Assembly (NCBI GenBank): GCA_947492375.1
Contig: CANLMI010000001.1
Coordinates: forward strand, 992,001-1,056,000
Direction: 5' to 3'
Length of the DNA: 64,000 nt
Origin: an uncultured Kordiimonas sp.
GTDB taxonomy: Bacteria > Pseudomonadota > Alphaproteobacteria > Sphingomonadales > Kordiimonadaceae
Shown here: piece after piece, positions 1 through 10,122 of the stretch
Layout of the letters: each line of letters begins with the position of its first letter
How positions within the stretch are numbered: the first letter of the stretch is position 1
The notes under the pieces: model-generated
What the model was told of the DNA's origin: nothing
The model's input: only the letters and a program-made list of their open reading frames with translations
The model's database searches: none
Translations under genes and position numbers: made by a program

Positions 1-2
1 TT

Positions 3-479
3 GAACCGAGCGATCAAATCCGACATTTTGGTGTGAAACTAAAGCACAATGCCAACCACTGGCACATTAAAGGCAAAAAAGTTGTACTGGTAGACGATTC
101 GATTGTTCGTGGTACGACTTCTATGAAGATTGTAAATATGGTTCGTGAAGCGGGGGCCACGGAAGTACACATGCGTATTGCATCACCGCCAACCGCCCAT
201 AGCTGTTATTACGGCGTTGATACACCAGAGCGCCAAAAGCTATTAGCGGCGCGTATGGATGTCGCTGCCATGCAAGATCATATACACGCAGATTCGCTCG
301 CGTTTCTGACAATAGATGGGTTATACCGCGCTGTTGGTGAAGCTGAAGGACGCAACCAGCAATGCCCAAAGCATTGTGATGCCTGCTTTACCGGTGAGTA
401 CCCAACATTTCTAACTGATCAAAGCGAGAAAGAAAACGATAAAGATCAGTTGAATCAAATCGCCTCAACAGGCTCATAA
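3..479 (+). CDS. purF: Amidophosphoribosyltransferase, C-terminal part (partial)
   Basis: This is the 3' part of PurF, which makes 5-phosphoribosylamine from PRPP and glutamine in the first step of purine synthesis. The reading frame is open from base 3 and the true start lies before the window. The PRPP-binding signature VVLVDDSIVRGTT is clear, followed by the family sequences EAGATEVHMRIASPP and CYYGVDTP. The N-terminal glutaminase domain is outside the window. The stop lies 14 bases before the SDR gene, so the two are probably co-transcribed, an arrangement common in alphaproteobacteria. Confidence 0.95.
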   Translation, partial: EPSDQIRHFGVKLKHNANHWHIKGKKVVLVDDSIVRGTTSMKIVNMVREAGATEVHMRIASPPTAHSCYYGVDTPERQKLLAARMDVAAMQDHIHADSLAFLTIDGLYRAVGEAEGRNQQCPKHCDACFTGEYPTFLTDQSEKENDKDQLNQIASTGS

Positions 480-493
480 GAATAGAGATAAGA

Positions 494-1243
494 ATGTCTG
501 ACCAAGCTAACAAACCTCTTGAAGGTCGCCTTGCCCTTGTTACAGGGGCGTCACGTGGTATTGGGCGCGCTGTTGCTCTCAAGCTGGCTGAAGCTGGCGC
601 TGACATTATCGCGGTTGCGAGAAACCGTTCACAAGGCGCGCTTGAAGAGCTTGATGACCGCATCCGAGAGTTTGGCCAGAATTGCACCATAGCCCCGCTG
701 GACCTTAAGCAAGGTGACATGATTGACCGCCTTGGCGGTATGATTTACGAGCGCTGGGGCAAGCTGGATATTCTGGTCGGCAATGCAGGTATCCTTGGCC
801 CTATATCACCACTTGGGCATGTATCTCCAAAAGACTGGGATGAGGTATTCACTGTAAATGTAACAGCAAACTGGCGTCTTATCCGGTCAATGGACCCGCT
901 TCTTAAATTATCCGATGCAGGACGTGCAATTTTTGTTTCCTCTGGTGCAGCGAGCAAAAACAAACAACATTGGGGCGCTTATGGTGCGAGCAAAGCAGCG
1001 TTAGAACATCTGATAAAAACGTATGCCGCAGAATGCTCAATCAACACTATTAAAGCCAATCTGATCGACCCCGGCCCTATCCGCACCCACATGCGGGCGC
1101 AAGCAGTTCCCGGTGAAGATCCGAATAGCTTGCCAACATCAGATCAAATAGCACCGCTCTTCATCGAACTTGCAAGCCCACTCTGTAACAAGCAAGGCGA
1201 AATCGTTAACTTTTATGATTGGGCAGGCATCAAACGACGTTAA
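494..1243 (+). CDS. SDR family NAD(P)-dependent oxidoreductase
   Basis: A 249-residue classical short-chain dehydrogenase/reductase, expected to be a soluble NAD(P)(H)-dependent alcohol or ketone oxidoreductase. Visible landmarks are the nucleotide-binding TGASRGIG at about residues 17-24, the NAG motif near 97-99, the catalytic serine in FVSSGAA near 149-150, and the YGASK catalytic pair (Tyr163, Lys167). Near the C terminus the family PGPIRT sequence follows the active site. The substrate cannot be told from sequence. The start is 14 bases after purF, so it is likely the distal gene of that operon, although no purine role is known for it. Confidence 0.9.
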   Translation: MSDQANKPLEGRLALVTGASRGIGRAVALKLAEAGADIIAVARNRSQGALEELDDRIREFGQNCTIAPLDLKQGDMIDRLGGMIYERWGKLDILVGNAGILGPISPLGHVSPKDWDEVFTVNVTANWRLIRSMDPLLKLSDAGRAIFVSSGAASKNKQHWGAYGASKAALEHLIKTYAAECSINTIKANLIDPGPIRTHMRAQAVPGEDPNSLPTSDQIAPLFIELASPLCNKQGEIVNFYDWAGIKRR

Positions 1244-1284
1244 TTTATAAGATTAATAAAATTAATTAACCATTTGATATATCA

Positions 1285-2565
1285 CTACCTTTCCAGTGCA
1301 TACCCGCGCTCATGCTCAACTATATGCCATCCGGGATTAAGCTCTAACGTCCATTTATCATTATTAATGACAAGCTCACCGTTTTCTTCAACTGCTTCAA
1401 CATAAATCCACGGCGGGCGCGGCCCCATCATTGCGCCACCTGTTGCATGTAAACTACCCCAGTCGTCCGATATTTCCATTTCCTGAAATACCCGCCCATC
1501 TGTACCAAGAGACACAACAGAACTGGGATCCATACGGAAACCGCTTGCTGTTAATACAAGAACTTTACCGTCAACAAACCGCGCACGGTACTGCGCCCGC
1601 TCATTATCCAAAGTCCTTTGGCGCTTACTTTCAAACTCAAAGGACGCATAATAGCCAAACGGAGTTGTTGCCGCCTCAAAGTTTGCATCACTCAATACAC
1701 TTTCATCAAGATGCGACGCTTTAGCGTAGGTATCAGCAAGGTCGTACTGACCAGAAAAATTGTTTCGCCAATTTGGGAACTCTTTGTCGAGCAAAATGGC
1801 CCATGCAGGCGTTGTGAAATAAGCAAAGTCATGTGCATATGTTTCACGCGCTACCAAGTCTGGCATTCGGTTCGCAATGAATGCGGCAAACTCGCTATCT
1901 GATTTCGTTAGTTTGTGCCCGGTATATTCAGGGATGCCTTCATATAACTGCCAATAACGTTCAGCCCGAACAGCTCGTTCATCACCAACTAGTCGTTTTG
2001 AGCGAATTTGATAGGCTAATTTTGCAAGCTCTCTCCGGGCACGGGCGTCTTTTTCTACAACAGCCTTTGCCAAAACTGCAACTTCCATCCTGAGCGACAT
2101 ACGCCCAGGTAAATCGTCCAAGTGATTAGTATTAAGGGGTCGTCCGACACGGAAAGGTAAAATTCCCTGAATGGCATGAAAATTTTCATGTAAAATCAGA
2201 GCATTCCGGCGCGCACTATCGCTGCGTGGTGGCCATACGATGGTTGCCCACTGCCTTCCTTTCCAGAACCTTGTCGTATCCGATATCGGCCTGTCATCAG
2301 GCCAATACCCTCTGGTGAACTTGCTAGGGTCAATTTGCCCATCACGCCTAAGATCATAACCAAGTACACTCCTGTCGTTCGGGTCGATAAAAAGCGTATA
2401 TCGGCAAAAATCAATATCCCATAACGCCTGATTATCTGCGCGGCAAACTTTCTGGGCATCTGCAAAATACCGGGCTGCCATTGCTTCATCAATATCGGCA
2501 TAACTGCCCGTTGAAACGCTATGAAATAAACAAAGGGATACAAGTAAGAAAAGAGCTCGCTGCAT
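1285..2565 (-). CDS. Secreted protein with HEXXH zinc-peptidase-like motif
   Basis: I do not recognise a named family. The 426-residue product starts with a signal peptide (about residues 1-23, hydrophobic core LFLLVSLCLF, then an SYA-type cleavage site), so it should reach the periplasm or outside. An HENFH sequence (residues 126-130) in the setting ALILHENFHAIQ matches the HEXXH zinc-binding motif of metallopeptidases. Downstream glutamates in MEVAVLAKA and YEGIPEYTGH could supply a third ligand. The C-terminal third looks like a beta-rich domain. It converges on the purF-SDR pair. Protease activity is an inference from the motif alone. Confidence 0.7.
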   Translation of the reverse strand: MQRALFLLVSLCLFHSVSTGSYADIDEAMAARYFADAQKVCRADNQALWDIDFCRYTLFIDPNDRSVLGYDLRRDGQIDPSKFTRGYWPDDRPISDTTRFWKGRQWATIVWPPRSDSARRNALILHENFHAIQGILPFRVGRPLNTNHLDDLPGRMSLRMEVAVLAKAVVEKDARARRELAKLAYQIRSKRLVGDERAVRAERYWQLYEGIPEYTGHKLTKSDSEFAAFIANRMPDLVARETYAHDFAYFTTPAWAILLDKEFPNWRNNFSGQYDLADTYAKASHLDESVLSDANFEAATTPFGYYASFEFESKRQRTLDNERAQYRARFVDGKVLVLTASGFRMDPSSVVSLGTDGRVFQEMEISDDWGSLHATGGAMMGPRPPWIYVEAVEENGELVINNDKWTLELNPGWHIVEHERGYALER

Positions 2566-2853
2566 AAAAAGGCTTTCTGACTATATTTTTACAGCAGCCT
2601 AGATTGTTGGATACTATTCGGTCAATTAACCTGCAAACACCTTTTGTTGATATAGTTTAATAACAAGTCTATTTCCAAAGGTAAAAATGCTGGCCAGTCT
2701 AATGTTTCTTTTAGCATCCAATTGATAAGCAATTAGATAAAAATTGGCATACGTTTTTCCAACAAACCTTCAGAATCTTCAAAAATTTATCCTATAATCA
2801 CAAAATTAGTCAAATTGACTTCCATGAAGCGAGAAAAATTTAAACTTGCCCTG
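2566..2853. other. Intergenic region with no recognised feature
   Basis: AT-rich spacer between the end of meaB and the start of the secreted HEXXH protein, both on the minus strand. It must carry the promoter of the HEXXH gene. I see no clear hairpin terminator with a T-run and no plausible small gene. Confidence 0.6.
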
Positions 2854-3861
2854 CTAGCTCGACTGATACTTTGACAACAACGCCGTCACAGCGCGCGATA
2901 CGGTTGTTTTACCGTCAGACACGTCTTGCTTCATCTCTTCGATAATATTTGAAACAGCGGAGTTATTATTAAAGTCATCAAGCAGTCTGTCGCGGATATG
3001 TGCGTCTAACCACGAGAGCTTTTGCTTAATGCGCCTTTGTTCACGCTCACCACTATCCGTCATAATCCGTGCATGTTTCTCTATGGTTTCCCAAAGTTCA
3101 TTAATACCTGCCCCCGTGATCGCGGAGCAGCTTGTAACGACGGGGTGCCAGTTCGGGCTTGCATCCCGCATAATATGCAGCGCTGATTTATATTCGCGCG
3201 TTGCCTGCGTTAACTTGTCAGCAAAAATATCAGCTTTATTAAGAGCGATCATGTCCGCAAGTTCGAGGATACCTTTCTTAATCCCCTGTAGCTCATCCCC
3301 TGCCCCTGGCAGCATCAGAACAAGGAAAAAGTCCACCATATCACAGACCATCGTCTCGGATTGACCGGTTCCAACTGTTTCCACGAGCACAACATCAAAA
3401 CCCGCCGCTTCAATGACCGCAATTGTTTCGCGTGTAGCCCGCGCGACACCGCCGAGAACACCAGCGCTTGGGCTTGGTCGGATGAAGGCATTTTTATCTG
3501 CTGACAAACGTTCCATACGGGTTTTATCGCCCAAAATTGAACCGCCTGTGCGCCCGCTTGAAGGGTCAACAGCCAAAACTGCAACTTTCTTGCCCTCGCC
3601 TGTTAGCTTAGTCCCCAATTCCTCAATAAAGGTTGATTTCCCAACCCCCGGCACACCGGATATGCCAACCCTCTGAGATCCACCAGCATATGGTAGCAAT
3701 TTATGCAAAAGCGCTTGCGCTTTTTCTTGATGCTTGGGGTTACGGCTTTCAATCAGTGTTATTGCCCTACCAATCAGCGCGCGGTCACTTACACGAACGC
3801 CGTCGAATAACTCTTCGACACTTGGTTGTTGAACGCGTCTAACAGGGTTAGATGAAGTCAT
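2854..3861 (-). CDS. meaB: Methylmalonyl-CoA mutase-associated GTPase MeaB
   Basis: MeaB is the G3E-type GTPase chaperone that protects methylmalonyl-CoA mutase and gates loading of adenosylcobalamin. The P-loop GVPGVGKST, the DPSSG segment and the NKAD guanine-specificity motif are all present. The ATG at 3861 is chosen because it lies one base after the scpA stop codon; a longer frame upstream would run into scpA. This gives 335 residues, normal for the family. It is the last gene of the mutA-scpA-meaB operon, which supports the chaperone role. Confidence 0.95.
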   Translation of the reverse strand: MTSSNPVRRVQQPSVEELFDGVRVSDRALIGRAITLIESRNPKHQEKAQALLHKLLPYAGGSQRVGISGVPGVGKSTFIEELGTKLTGEGKKVAVLAVDPSSGRTGGSILGDKTRMERLSADKNAFIRPSPSAGVLGGVARATRETIAVIEAAGFDVVLVETVGTGQSETMVCDMVDFFLVLMLPGAGDELQGIKKGILELADMIALNKADIFADKLTQATREYKSALHIMRDASPNWHPVVTSCSAITGAGINELWETIEKHARIMTDSGEREQRRIKQKLSWLDAHIRDRLLDDFNNNSAVSNIIEEMKQDVSDGKTTVSRAVTALLSKYQSS

Positions 3862-3862
3862 A

Positions 3863-6022
3863 TCACTCAATCTCGTCGCTATAGCCCAAACGGTCGTTGA
3901 GTTTGGCAACAAGCTCGCCGGCGGCTTCCGCAATCACGGTTCCCGGCGGGAAGATCGCTTCTGCCCCAGCGTCATATAATGCATCATAATCTTGCGGCGG
4001 GATAACGCCGCCAGCCACCACCATAATGTCGCCGCGACCACGCTTTTCAAGCTCTGCCCTCAGGGCTGGTACAAGCGTTAAATGACCAGCTGCAAGCGAT
4101 GAAGCCCCAATGATATGCACATCGTTTTCTACTGCTTGCCGTGCTGCTTCTTCAGGTGTTTGAAACAGTGGCCCTATATCAACATCAAAACCAAGATCAG
4201 CAAAGGCACTCGCTATAACCTTCTGGCCTCTGTCATGACCATCTTGCCCCATTTTCGCAACGAGAATACGCGGACGACGACCATCATTGATCTCAAATTC
4301 GTCAACAGCCGCAAACACATCCTTCATAAGCTGGTTATCACCACCAACTTCCTGTTTATATACGCCGCTCACAGCTCTGATTTCCGCTTTGTGCCTGCCA
4401 TAAACCTTCTCTAACGCATCAGTAACCTCGCCAACTGTCGCTTTTGCGCGCACTGCCTTAACGGCAAGGTCAAGAAGATTACCATCACCTGCGTCAGCCG
4501 CATTTGTCAATGCATTCAACGCGCTTTCAACGTCAGCACCATTACGTTCAGCCTTCAGACGCTTGAGCTTATCAAGCTGCGCCGCACGCACCACACTGTT
4601 ATCAACCTTAAGAACATCAACCTCTTCAGTTTCATCAAGGCGGTATTTATTAACGCCAACAACAGTCTGGCGGCCACTATCAATCCGCGCCTGTGTGCGC
4701 GCTGCGGCGTCTTCGATCCTCAGTTTGGGAATACCTGCTTCAATTGCTTTCGCCATTCCACCTTCAGCCTCAACTTCTTCGATATGCGCCCATGCTTTTG
4801 CTGCCAAATCAGCCGTTAGCTTTTCAACATAATAGCTACCGCCCCACGGATCGATAATCCGGTTGGTTCCTGTTTCCTGTTGGATAAAGAGCTGTGTATT
4901 CCGTGCAATCCGGGCTGAGAAGTCTGTTGGCAATGCAAGCGCCTCATCAAGCGCGTTTGTATGCAGACTTTGTGTATGGCCGTGCGCAGCCGCCATTGCT
5001 TCAATACAGGTACGGGTTACGTTATTAAACACATCCTGCGCCGTTAGGGACCAGCCTGACGTCTGGCAATGCGTGCGCAAAGACAAGGATTTCGGGTTTT
5101 GTGGGTTAAAGCCCTTAACAAGCTTGGCCCACAGCATGCGCGCAGCCCGCATTTTCGCGACTTCCATGAAATAGTTCATTCCAATCGCCCAGAAAAAGCT
5201 TAGGCGCGGGGCAAAAGCATCAACATCAAGGCCAGCCGCGACACCAGAGCGGATATATTCAACACCGTCCGCGAGCGTATAGGCAAGCTCAAGGTCTGCT
5301 GTCGCGCCTGCTTCCTGCATGTGATAGCCAGAGATCGAGATACTGTTGAACTTAGGCATATTCTGCGACGTGTAGGCAAAGATATCAGAGATAATCCGCA
5401 TGCTTGGGCTCGGTGGGAAAATATACGTATTCCGCACCATGAATTCCTTCAAAATGTCATTCTGAATTGTACCAGATAACTTATCGGGGGATACGCCCTG
5501 CTCTTCAGCAGCCAAAATATACAGCGCAAGCACGGGAAGAACCGCACCGTTCATTGTCATGGAAACCGACATCTGATCAAGCGGAATACCATCAAATAAC
5601 GTGCGCATATCATAAATACTATCGATAGCAACGCCTGCCATCCCAACATCGCCGACAACGCGGGGATGATCACTATCATATCCCCGGTGGGTCGCAAGGT
5701 CGAACGCAACCGATAGACCCTTTTGCCCGGCTGCCAGGTTACGGCGATAAAAGGCGTTTGAATCTTCAGCGGTTGAAAAACCAGCATATTGGCGCACAGT
5801 CCATGGCCGCTGAACATACATGGTTGGATACGGACCGCGCAGGAACGGCGCAGCGCCCGGTTTAGTATCGAGAAAATCAAGACCTGCTTGATCAGCTTTA
5901 TCGTACTGGCCTTTAACCTCGATACCCTCAGGCGTCATCCAAGGATCACCAGCGTTTTCAGAACGCGCACCTGATAAAGTGGATTTAAGAGCAATTTTTG
6001 AAAAATCAGGGATAGCACTCAT
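3863..6022 (-). CDS. scpA: Methylmalonyl-CoA mutase large (catalytic) subunit
   Basis: This 719-residue subunit interconverts (R)-methylmalonyl-CoA and succinyl-CoA with adenosylcobalamin, joining propionate and branched-chain amino acid breakdown to the TCA cycle. The N-terminal substrate barrel contains [20 protein letters not shown] and [14 protein letters not shown]. The C-terminal cobalamin domain has the DGHDRG base-off histidine motif (DxHxxG), followed by a GGVIPPQDY segment. The gene overlaps mutA by four bases (ATGA) and ends one base before meaB, so the three genes are translationally coupled. Confidence 0.97.
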   Translation of the reverse strand: MSAIPDFSKIALKSTLSGARSENAGDPWMTPEGIEVKGQYDKADQAGLDFLDTKPGAAPFLRGPYPTMYVQRPWTVRQYAGFSTAEDSNAFYRRNLAAGQKGLSVAFDLATHRGYDSDHPRVVGDVGMAGVAIDSIYDMRTLFDGIPLDQMSVSMTMNGAVLPVLALYILAAEEQGVSPDKLSGTIQNDILKEFMVRNTYIFPPSPSMRIISDIFAYTSQNMPKFNSISISGYHMQEAGATADLELAYTLADGVEYIRSGVAAGLDVDAFAPRLSFFWAIGMNYFMEVAKMRAARMLWAKLVKGFNPQNPKSLSLRTHCQTSGWSLTAQDVFNNVTRTCIEAMAAAHGHTQSLHTNALDEALALPTDFSARIARNTQLFIQQETGTNRIIDPWGGSYYVEKLTADLAAKAWAHIEEVEAEGGMAKAIEAGIPKLRIEDAAARTQARIDSGRQTVVGVNKYRLDETEEVDVLKVDNSVVRAAQLDKLKRLKAERNGADVESALNALTNAADAGDGNLLDLAVKAVRAKATVGEVTDALEKVYGRHKAEIRAVSGVYKQEVGGDNQLMKDVFAAVDEFEINDGRRPRILVAKMGQDGHDRGQKVIASAFADLGFDVDIGPLFQTPEEAARQAVENDVHIIGASSLAAGHLTLVPALRAELEKRGRGDIMVVAGGVIPPQDYDALYDAGAEAIFPPGTVIAEAAGELVAKLNDRLGYSDEIE

Positions 6023-7914
6023 TTCTCATCTCCTGCATTCACAGCAAGCCGTTTCATTAACGCTTCAAGCGTACCAAGTACGTCACATCCCATGAAAATA
6101 AAATCATCAACACCTGACGCTTTGAACTCATCAGCATTCGCTGGTTTCCCCGCAAGATATATATAGTCACACCCAACGACTTTAAGAGACTTAGCAGCCT
6201 CCAAGCCTTGGGCATCGTACCCACTATCATTGCCACAGATAACGGCAACCTGAGCGCCTGACGCTTTAAATGCATCGCTTAAGGCTACGGTATCCGTAAA
6301 GCCTTCGCTTGAGAGTGCTTCAACGCCGCCAGCCTCAAAGAAGTTTTTGGCATATGTTGCCCGCGCAGTGTGTGCCGCTACAGGACCAAGGTTTGCGAGA
6401 AAGATTTGGGGACGCTTACCAGTATCACCCAAACATTGGTCGCTTAACAAACGCAGTGCCTCAAAGCTCTCGCTGTATCGGTGGAATGGTAGCTGCGTAA
6501 CAGTTTCGCCTGCCGCAGGAACTTCGGTGATAAACGCTGGGTTTTCTTCAATATTATCGATCGGCTTTTCATGGACGTCTGGAAACTCTGACACACCGGT
6601 TATGGCATCCTTACGTCTCGCGATATTTACGGCACGCTTCTGCCAAGCTGCCTCCAAATCGTGCTGGATGCCATCAGCTTTCAGGCTGCTGACAATGCCA
6701 CCTGCTGCTTCAAGCGTTTGGAAATAGTCCCACGCCTTCTCACTTATCTCATTGGTAAGCGTTTCAAAGGCAAATGAGCCTGCTGCTGGGTCAGCAACAA
6801 CCGCGAGGCTGCTTTCTTCCTGCAAGATAATTTGTACATTGCGGGCAATCCGGCGCGCGAAACGGCTCGACATACCAATCAGAGTATCATGCGGCATAAT
6901 AGAAATACGATCTGCACCACCAACACCCGCTGAAAAACATGCGGATGTAGCCCGCAGGATATTCACCCAAGGATCTTTCACCGTCATCATGCGCAGACTG
7001 GATATCCCGTTGATAGCAATTTTCACATTCTCAACACCGCAGGCAGCAAACAGGTTATCAATCAACCGCCGCGCAGCCCTAAATTTTGCGATGTTTAAGT
7101 AAATATCCGCATCAACCGCAAGCGACACTTCAATTTGCTTACTTGCTGTCTCGACCGGCCTGCCTGCGGCTTCAAATGCACGAAGGTAATACGCGAGCGT
7201 CGATAGCATAACGCCAAGTTCTTGCGCCTCAGTTGCCCCCGCCAAGTGATAGGCAGATGTATCAATATTGATAGCGCGTAAATTTGGATACGTGGCTGCG
7301 CATGTTTGCGCTATCGAGACAGCCGCCTTCACTGTATCATCAATCGGGGATAGTAATCGCCCGGTAGCCGCTAAAACCCCAACAGGATCAATACCCAAGG
7401 TCCCTTTAATTTCAGATTGTTGTATATTTTTCTTATCAAGAAACTTTAAATATTCATTGCACGCTACTTCGAACCCTTCACCCGGCATCAAGTTAATAGG
7501 CGCAAGGTCCAGGAACACGCCGTTTAGAACAGTATCAAAATCCGCCGACTTAATTCCCGGAAAATGCCCAGCCTCAGTCCTTAGTGTTATTGAGGTCGCA
7601 CCGCGCTCAAGGTCATCGAGGATCGCTGCGTTCGTTGCTTTTGCGTCCGGGTTCCAATGGCCCGTATCGATATGCCATGCGCCTATACGCCCCTCTGCGC
7701 GTCCTTCATCCCTTGTATCAACACTTGTATTTGCAGGGGTGTAAAGCGCTTCAATAGCAATATCGTCATAAGACGCAGATCGCATAACCTTATCGAAAGG
7801 TTTCCCCTTCAATGTTTTTTCAACCAAAGTGCGCCATTCGCTGTCGCTTACAGGATCAAATCCATCGGTATAGGATGTCGAACTACCCATCATAACTTCC
7901 TGATTATTTATCAC
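6019..7914 (-). CDS. mutA: Methylmalonyl-CoA mutase small subunit
   Basis: The 631-residue non-catalytic partner of the large subunit. It shares the barrel-plus-cobalamin-domain layout, but the cobalamin region (about residue 490 onward, near [18 protein letters not shown]) lacks the DxHxxG histidine. This is expected for the beta chain of heterodimeric mutases, which does not bind B12. Methionines at residues 1, 8 and 9 are all possible starts. It is the first gene of the operon, and its promoter should lie in the 83 bases between it and the TauE-like gene. Confidence 0.93.
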   Translation of the reverse strand: MINNQEVMMGSSTSYTDGFDPVSDSEWRTLVEKTLKGKPFDKVMRSASYDDIAIEALYTPANTSVDTRDEGRAEGRIGAWHIDTGHWNPDAKATNAAILDDLERGATSITLRTEAGHFPGIKSADFDTVLNGVFLDLAPINLMPGEGFEVACNEYLKFLDKKNIQQSEIKGTLGIDPVGVLAATGRLLSPIDDTVKAAVSIAQTCAATYPNLRAINIDTSAYHLAGATEAQELGVMLSTLAYYLRAFEAAGRPVETASKQIEVSLAVDADIYLNIAKFRAARRLIDNLFAACGVENVKIAINGISSLRMMTVKDPWVNILRATSACFSAGVGGADRISIMPHDTLIGMSSRFARRIARNVQIILQEESSLAVVADPAAGSFAFETLTNEISEKAWDYFQTLEAAGGIVSSLKADGIQHDLEAAWQKRAVNIARRKDAITGVSEFPDVHEKPIDNIEENPAFITEVPAAGETVTQLPFHRYSESFEALRLLSDQCLGDTGKRPQIFLANLGPVAAHTARATYAKNFFEAGGVEALSSEGFTDTVALSDAFKASGAQVAVICGNDSGYDAQGLEAAKSLKVVGCDYIYLAGKPANADEFKASGVDDFIFMGCDVLGTLEALMKRLAVNAGDEK

Positions 7915-7997
7915 TATTTTCGCTCATTTAATCATTCATCAATAATGAGCAATAAATTTGTGCGCAACCTAACGAAAATATAGGAATTGTGCAAACC

Positions 7998-8804
7998 CTA
8001 TACGGAGGTAACAAGCCTGTAGGTTGCGACAACGAGGAATATCCCAAAGGCAACGCTTAGTAACTTTTTCGGCATCTTATGCGCAGCCTTTGCACCAAGA
8101 GGGGCAAAAAACACAGAAGCAACTGCAACTATGAGCGCCGATGGCCAATTGACAAACCCAATATTGCTAGACGGTAATCCCGCAACAGACAGGCCGCCTA
8201 TCAAATAGCCTGCCCCTGCTGAAACACTAATCACTAAGCCGGCTAGCGATGCCGTGCCGACAGCGCGGTGGATGGGAATGCCGTATAATGTCATGTAAGG
8301 AACAGAAAAACTGCCGCCCCCGATACCCATCACAGCAGAGAAAAAACCAATCAGCATAGGGTTGATAAAGCGGAACAGGCCTGAAGGCAAAGTATCGCCA
8401 GCCTTCAGGCGATCAAGCGGCAACAGCATTTTAAGCGCTAAAAGCCCAGCAAGCACCGCAAAGATATAAACAAGCTCAGCTGTTTTAAGCGTTTTAGCAA
8501 AAAAACTGCCGGCAATTGCACCAACCAGAATAAACAACCACCAGTCTTTCACTATGGCCCAATCAACACCGCCCTTTTTATGGTGGGCATAAACGCTCGA
8601 ACTATTGGTCGCGATAATAATAACAAGTGATGTGGCGATCGATGTGTGCATGCGCCATTCAATTGGAACACCCAGCCCTTCTAGAGCGATAAAGAGCGCA
8701 GGAATTGTAACAATTCCACCGCCTATACCCAGCAACCCTGCAAGGAAGCCCGCAACGGCGCCTGCTGCCAAAAGCGGCACTATAAACCCAACGATATCTT
8801 CCAA
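7998..8804 (-). CDS. Sulfite exporter TauE/SafE family membrane protein
   Basis: A 268-residue inner-membrane protein with about eight hydrophobic segments. Its two halves each open with a Gly-rich loop, LLGIGGGIVTIPAL and VMGIGGGSFSVPYM, the hallmark internal repeat of TauE/SafE (DUF81) anion exporters. The start is read as TTG at 8804, because AGGCGGG lies a few bases upstream and no ATG is close by. Family members export sulfite, sulfoacetate or related anions, but the substrate here cannot be deduced. It is on the same strand as the mutase operon, with an 83-base gap. Confidence 0.88.
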   Translation of the reverse strand: MEDIVGFIVPLLAAGAVAGFLAGLLGIGGGIVTIPALFIALEGLGVPIEWRMHTSIATSLVIIIATNSSSVYAHHKKGGVDWAIVKDWWLFILVGAIAGSFFAKTLKTAELVYIFAVLAGLLALKMLLPLDRLKAGDTLPSGLFRFINPMLIGFFSAVMGIGGGSFSVPYMTLYGIPIHRAVGTASLAGLVISVSAGAGYLIGGLSVAGLPSSNIGFVNWPSALIVAVASVFFAPLGAKAAHKMPKKLLSVAFGIFLVVATYRLVTSV

Positions 8805-9112
8805 ATGGCCCGCCTATTATATTTATACATAGATACAGCTCTGCAACCTATTAAGTCGTTTACGAAAAACTGTCAAAAAACGATACACAAAACCCGCCCC
8901 CTGAAGCCGAAGCGAAATAAGAAACCGACCATAAACGAATCAAAAAACACCAGGTTTCAGCCATTTTACCGACATTATGAAAAACATATAAAACTTTAAC
9001 CAAGCCAGAGTGCCAGTTATGCATGCATTGCTGAAATTATATTACAACCCAACCGCACAGGTAAGGATTTGTTAATATTTTACTCTCCAGAATAAGAGTA
9101 TGGAGAAAAACC
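8805..9112. other. Divergent intergenic region
   Basis: About 300 AT-rich bases between the leftward TauE-like gene and the rightward PAS gene. It must hold both promoters. I see no hairpin, clear sigma-70 pair, tRNA or credible small gene in it. Confidence 0.6.
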
Positions 9113-9754
9113 GTGTTAAGCATATTTCAGCGCCAGAAAGAACTAGGCCTTAAAAATGAAATCATCGTAGAAGAAAGCGATGCTGTACCTATAGGGCCTG
9201 TTCATCAAGATATGATCCAGGCACTATGGGCAAAATTTGGCGACCAGAAATTTGGCCGTAAAGATTTCAGCCCAAGCGTAATACCTGCAAGAGCATTACC
9301 AAACACCTGCTTACTTGATGTCATAAAGGGCGAAGCAACAAATACATATCAATACCGTGTTTTTGGAACAGAAATGCGTGATGTTGTTGGCGTTAACCTC
9401 TCAGGCAAGACAATATTGGATTTTCCGAAACGCAGTTGCCGCACATATCTCATGAGATTACACGATGAATGCACCTATCAGGCAAAACCCCTGCATTCGG
9501 TAGCACGCATAAAATACCCAAAAGGTATAACCATGCTGACGGAGAAAACTTTCATTCCGTTATTTGATGACAATCAGAAAACAGTCAATATGATTTTAAC
9601 TGTCTTTACGTTTGATTTCAGCAACCGACAAAAACCAGGCAAAGATGATGTGTTTACAGAACCAGTCTCAGCCTACGAACAGTTTCGCGTCTTTAAATCA
9701 CTTAACCACTTATATACCGAAGCCAATCCTACACCACAATTACATGTGATATAA
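9113..9754 (+). CDS. PAS_5-type PAS domain protein
   Basis: A 213-residue single-domain protein that resembles the alphaproteobacterial PAS_5 family of small stand-alone PAS proteins. Family-like segments are LPNTCLLDVIKGE, YQYRVFGTEMRDVVG and LSGKTILDFP in the core, and MLTEKTFIPLFDD in the last strands. The start is GTG, with GGAG seven bases upstream. No output domain, signal peptide or membrane segment is visible, so any sensory role must work through a partner. It is transcribed alone and followed by hairpins. Confidence 0.75.
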   Translation: MLSIFQRQKELGLKNEIIVEESDAVPIGPVHQDMIQALWAKFGDQKFGRKDFSPSVIPARALPNTCLLDVIKGEATNTYQYRVFGTEMRDVVGVNLSGKTILDFPKRSCRTYLMRLHDECTYQAKPLHSVARIKYPKGITMLTEKTFIPLFDDNQKTVNMILTVFTFDFSNRQKPGKDDVFTEPVSAYEQFRVFKSLNHLYTEANPTPQLHVI

Positions 9755-9777
9755 TTGCAGTAATCTATCTCCCCTAT

Positions 9778-9810
9778 AAAAAAACCTCGCAAAATATAGC
9801 GGGGCTTTCT
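9778..9810. terminator. Imperfect hairpin downstream of the PAS gene
   Basis: CCTCGC (9785-9790) pairs with GCGGGG (9799-9804) through one G-T pair around an eight-base loop. There is a T-rich stretch on the + side and a run of seven A on the other side, so it could end transcription from either direction. Confidence 0.5.
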
Positions 9811-9850
9811 GTGTCGTTATATTGATATATAGCCAAGATGTAGCCCAAAC

Positions 9851-9885
9851 AAAAAAAGCCTCGCCATTTTCAGCGAAGCTTTTTT
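9851..9885. terminator. Bidirectional rho-independent terminator
   Basis: AAAAAGCCTCGC and GCGAAGCTTTTT form a stem with one mismatch around a short AT-rich loop, flanked by A- and T-runs. It lies between the PAS gene and tRNA-Pro and could serve both. Confidence 0.75.
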
Positions 9886-9915
9886 CATATCTCTTTGTAA
9901 ATAAAGAGTTTTAAA

Positions 9916-9992
9916 TGGTCGGAGAGACAGGATTCGAACCTGCGACCCCTTCACCCCCAGTGAAGTGCGCTACCAGGCTGCGCTACTCCCCG
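9916..9992 (-). tRNA. tRNA-Pro (anticodon GGG)
   Basis: A complete 77-base cloverleaf on the minus strand. The acceptor arms CGGGGAG and CTCTCCG pair with one G-T. The anticodon stem CTTCA/TGAAG encloses the loop CTGGGGG, which gives anticodon GGG for CCC and CCU codons. The T arm GCAGG-TTCGAAT-CCTGT is canonical, and ACCA (discriminator base plus CCA) is encoded. Confidence 0.97.
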
Positions 9993-10122
9993 ACAAGATA
10001 TTAATATGATTATATATCATATTAGCCGTGAGGTGTGGGCTTTAAAGTTGGCGGACTATAGCCGCCCTTATTTTCAAGTGCAACAGGAAAGCCAAAAAAC
10101 TATTTCACCGTTTTCTATTAAA

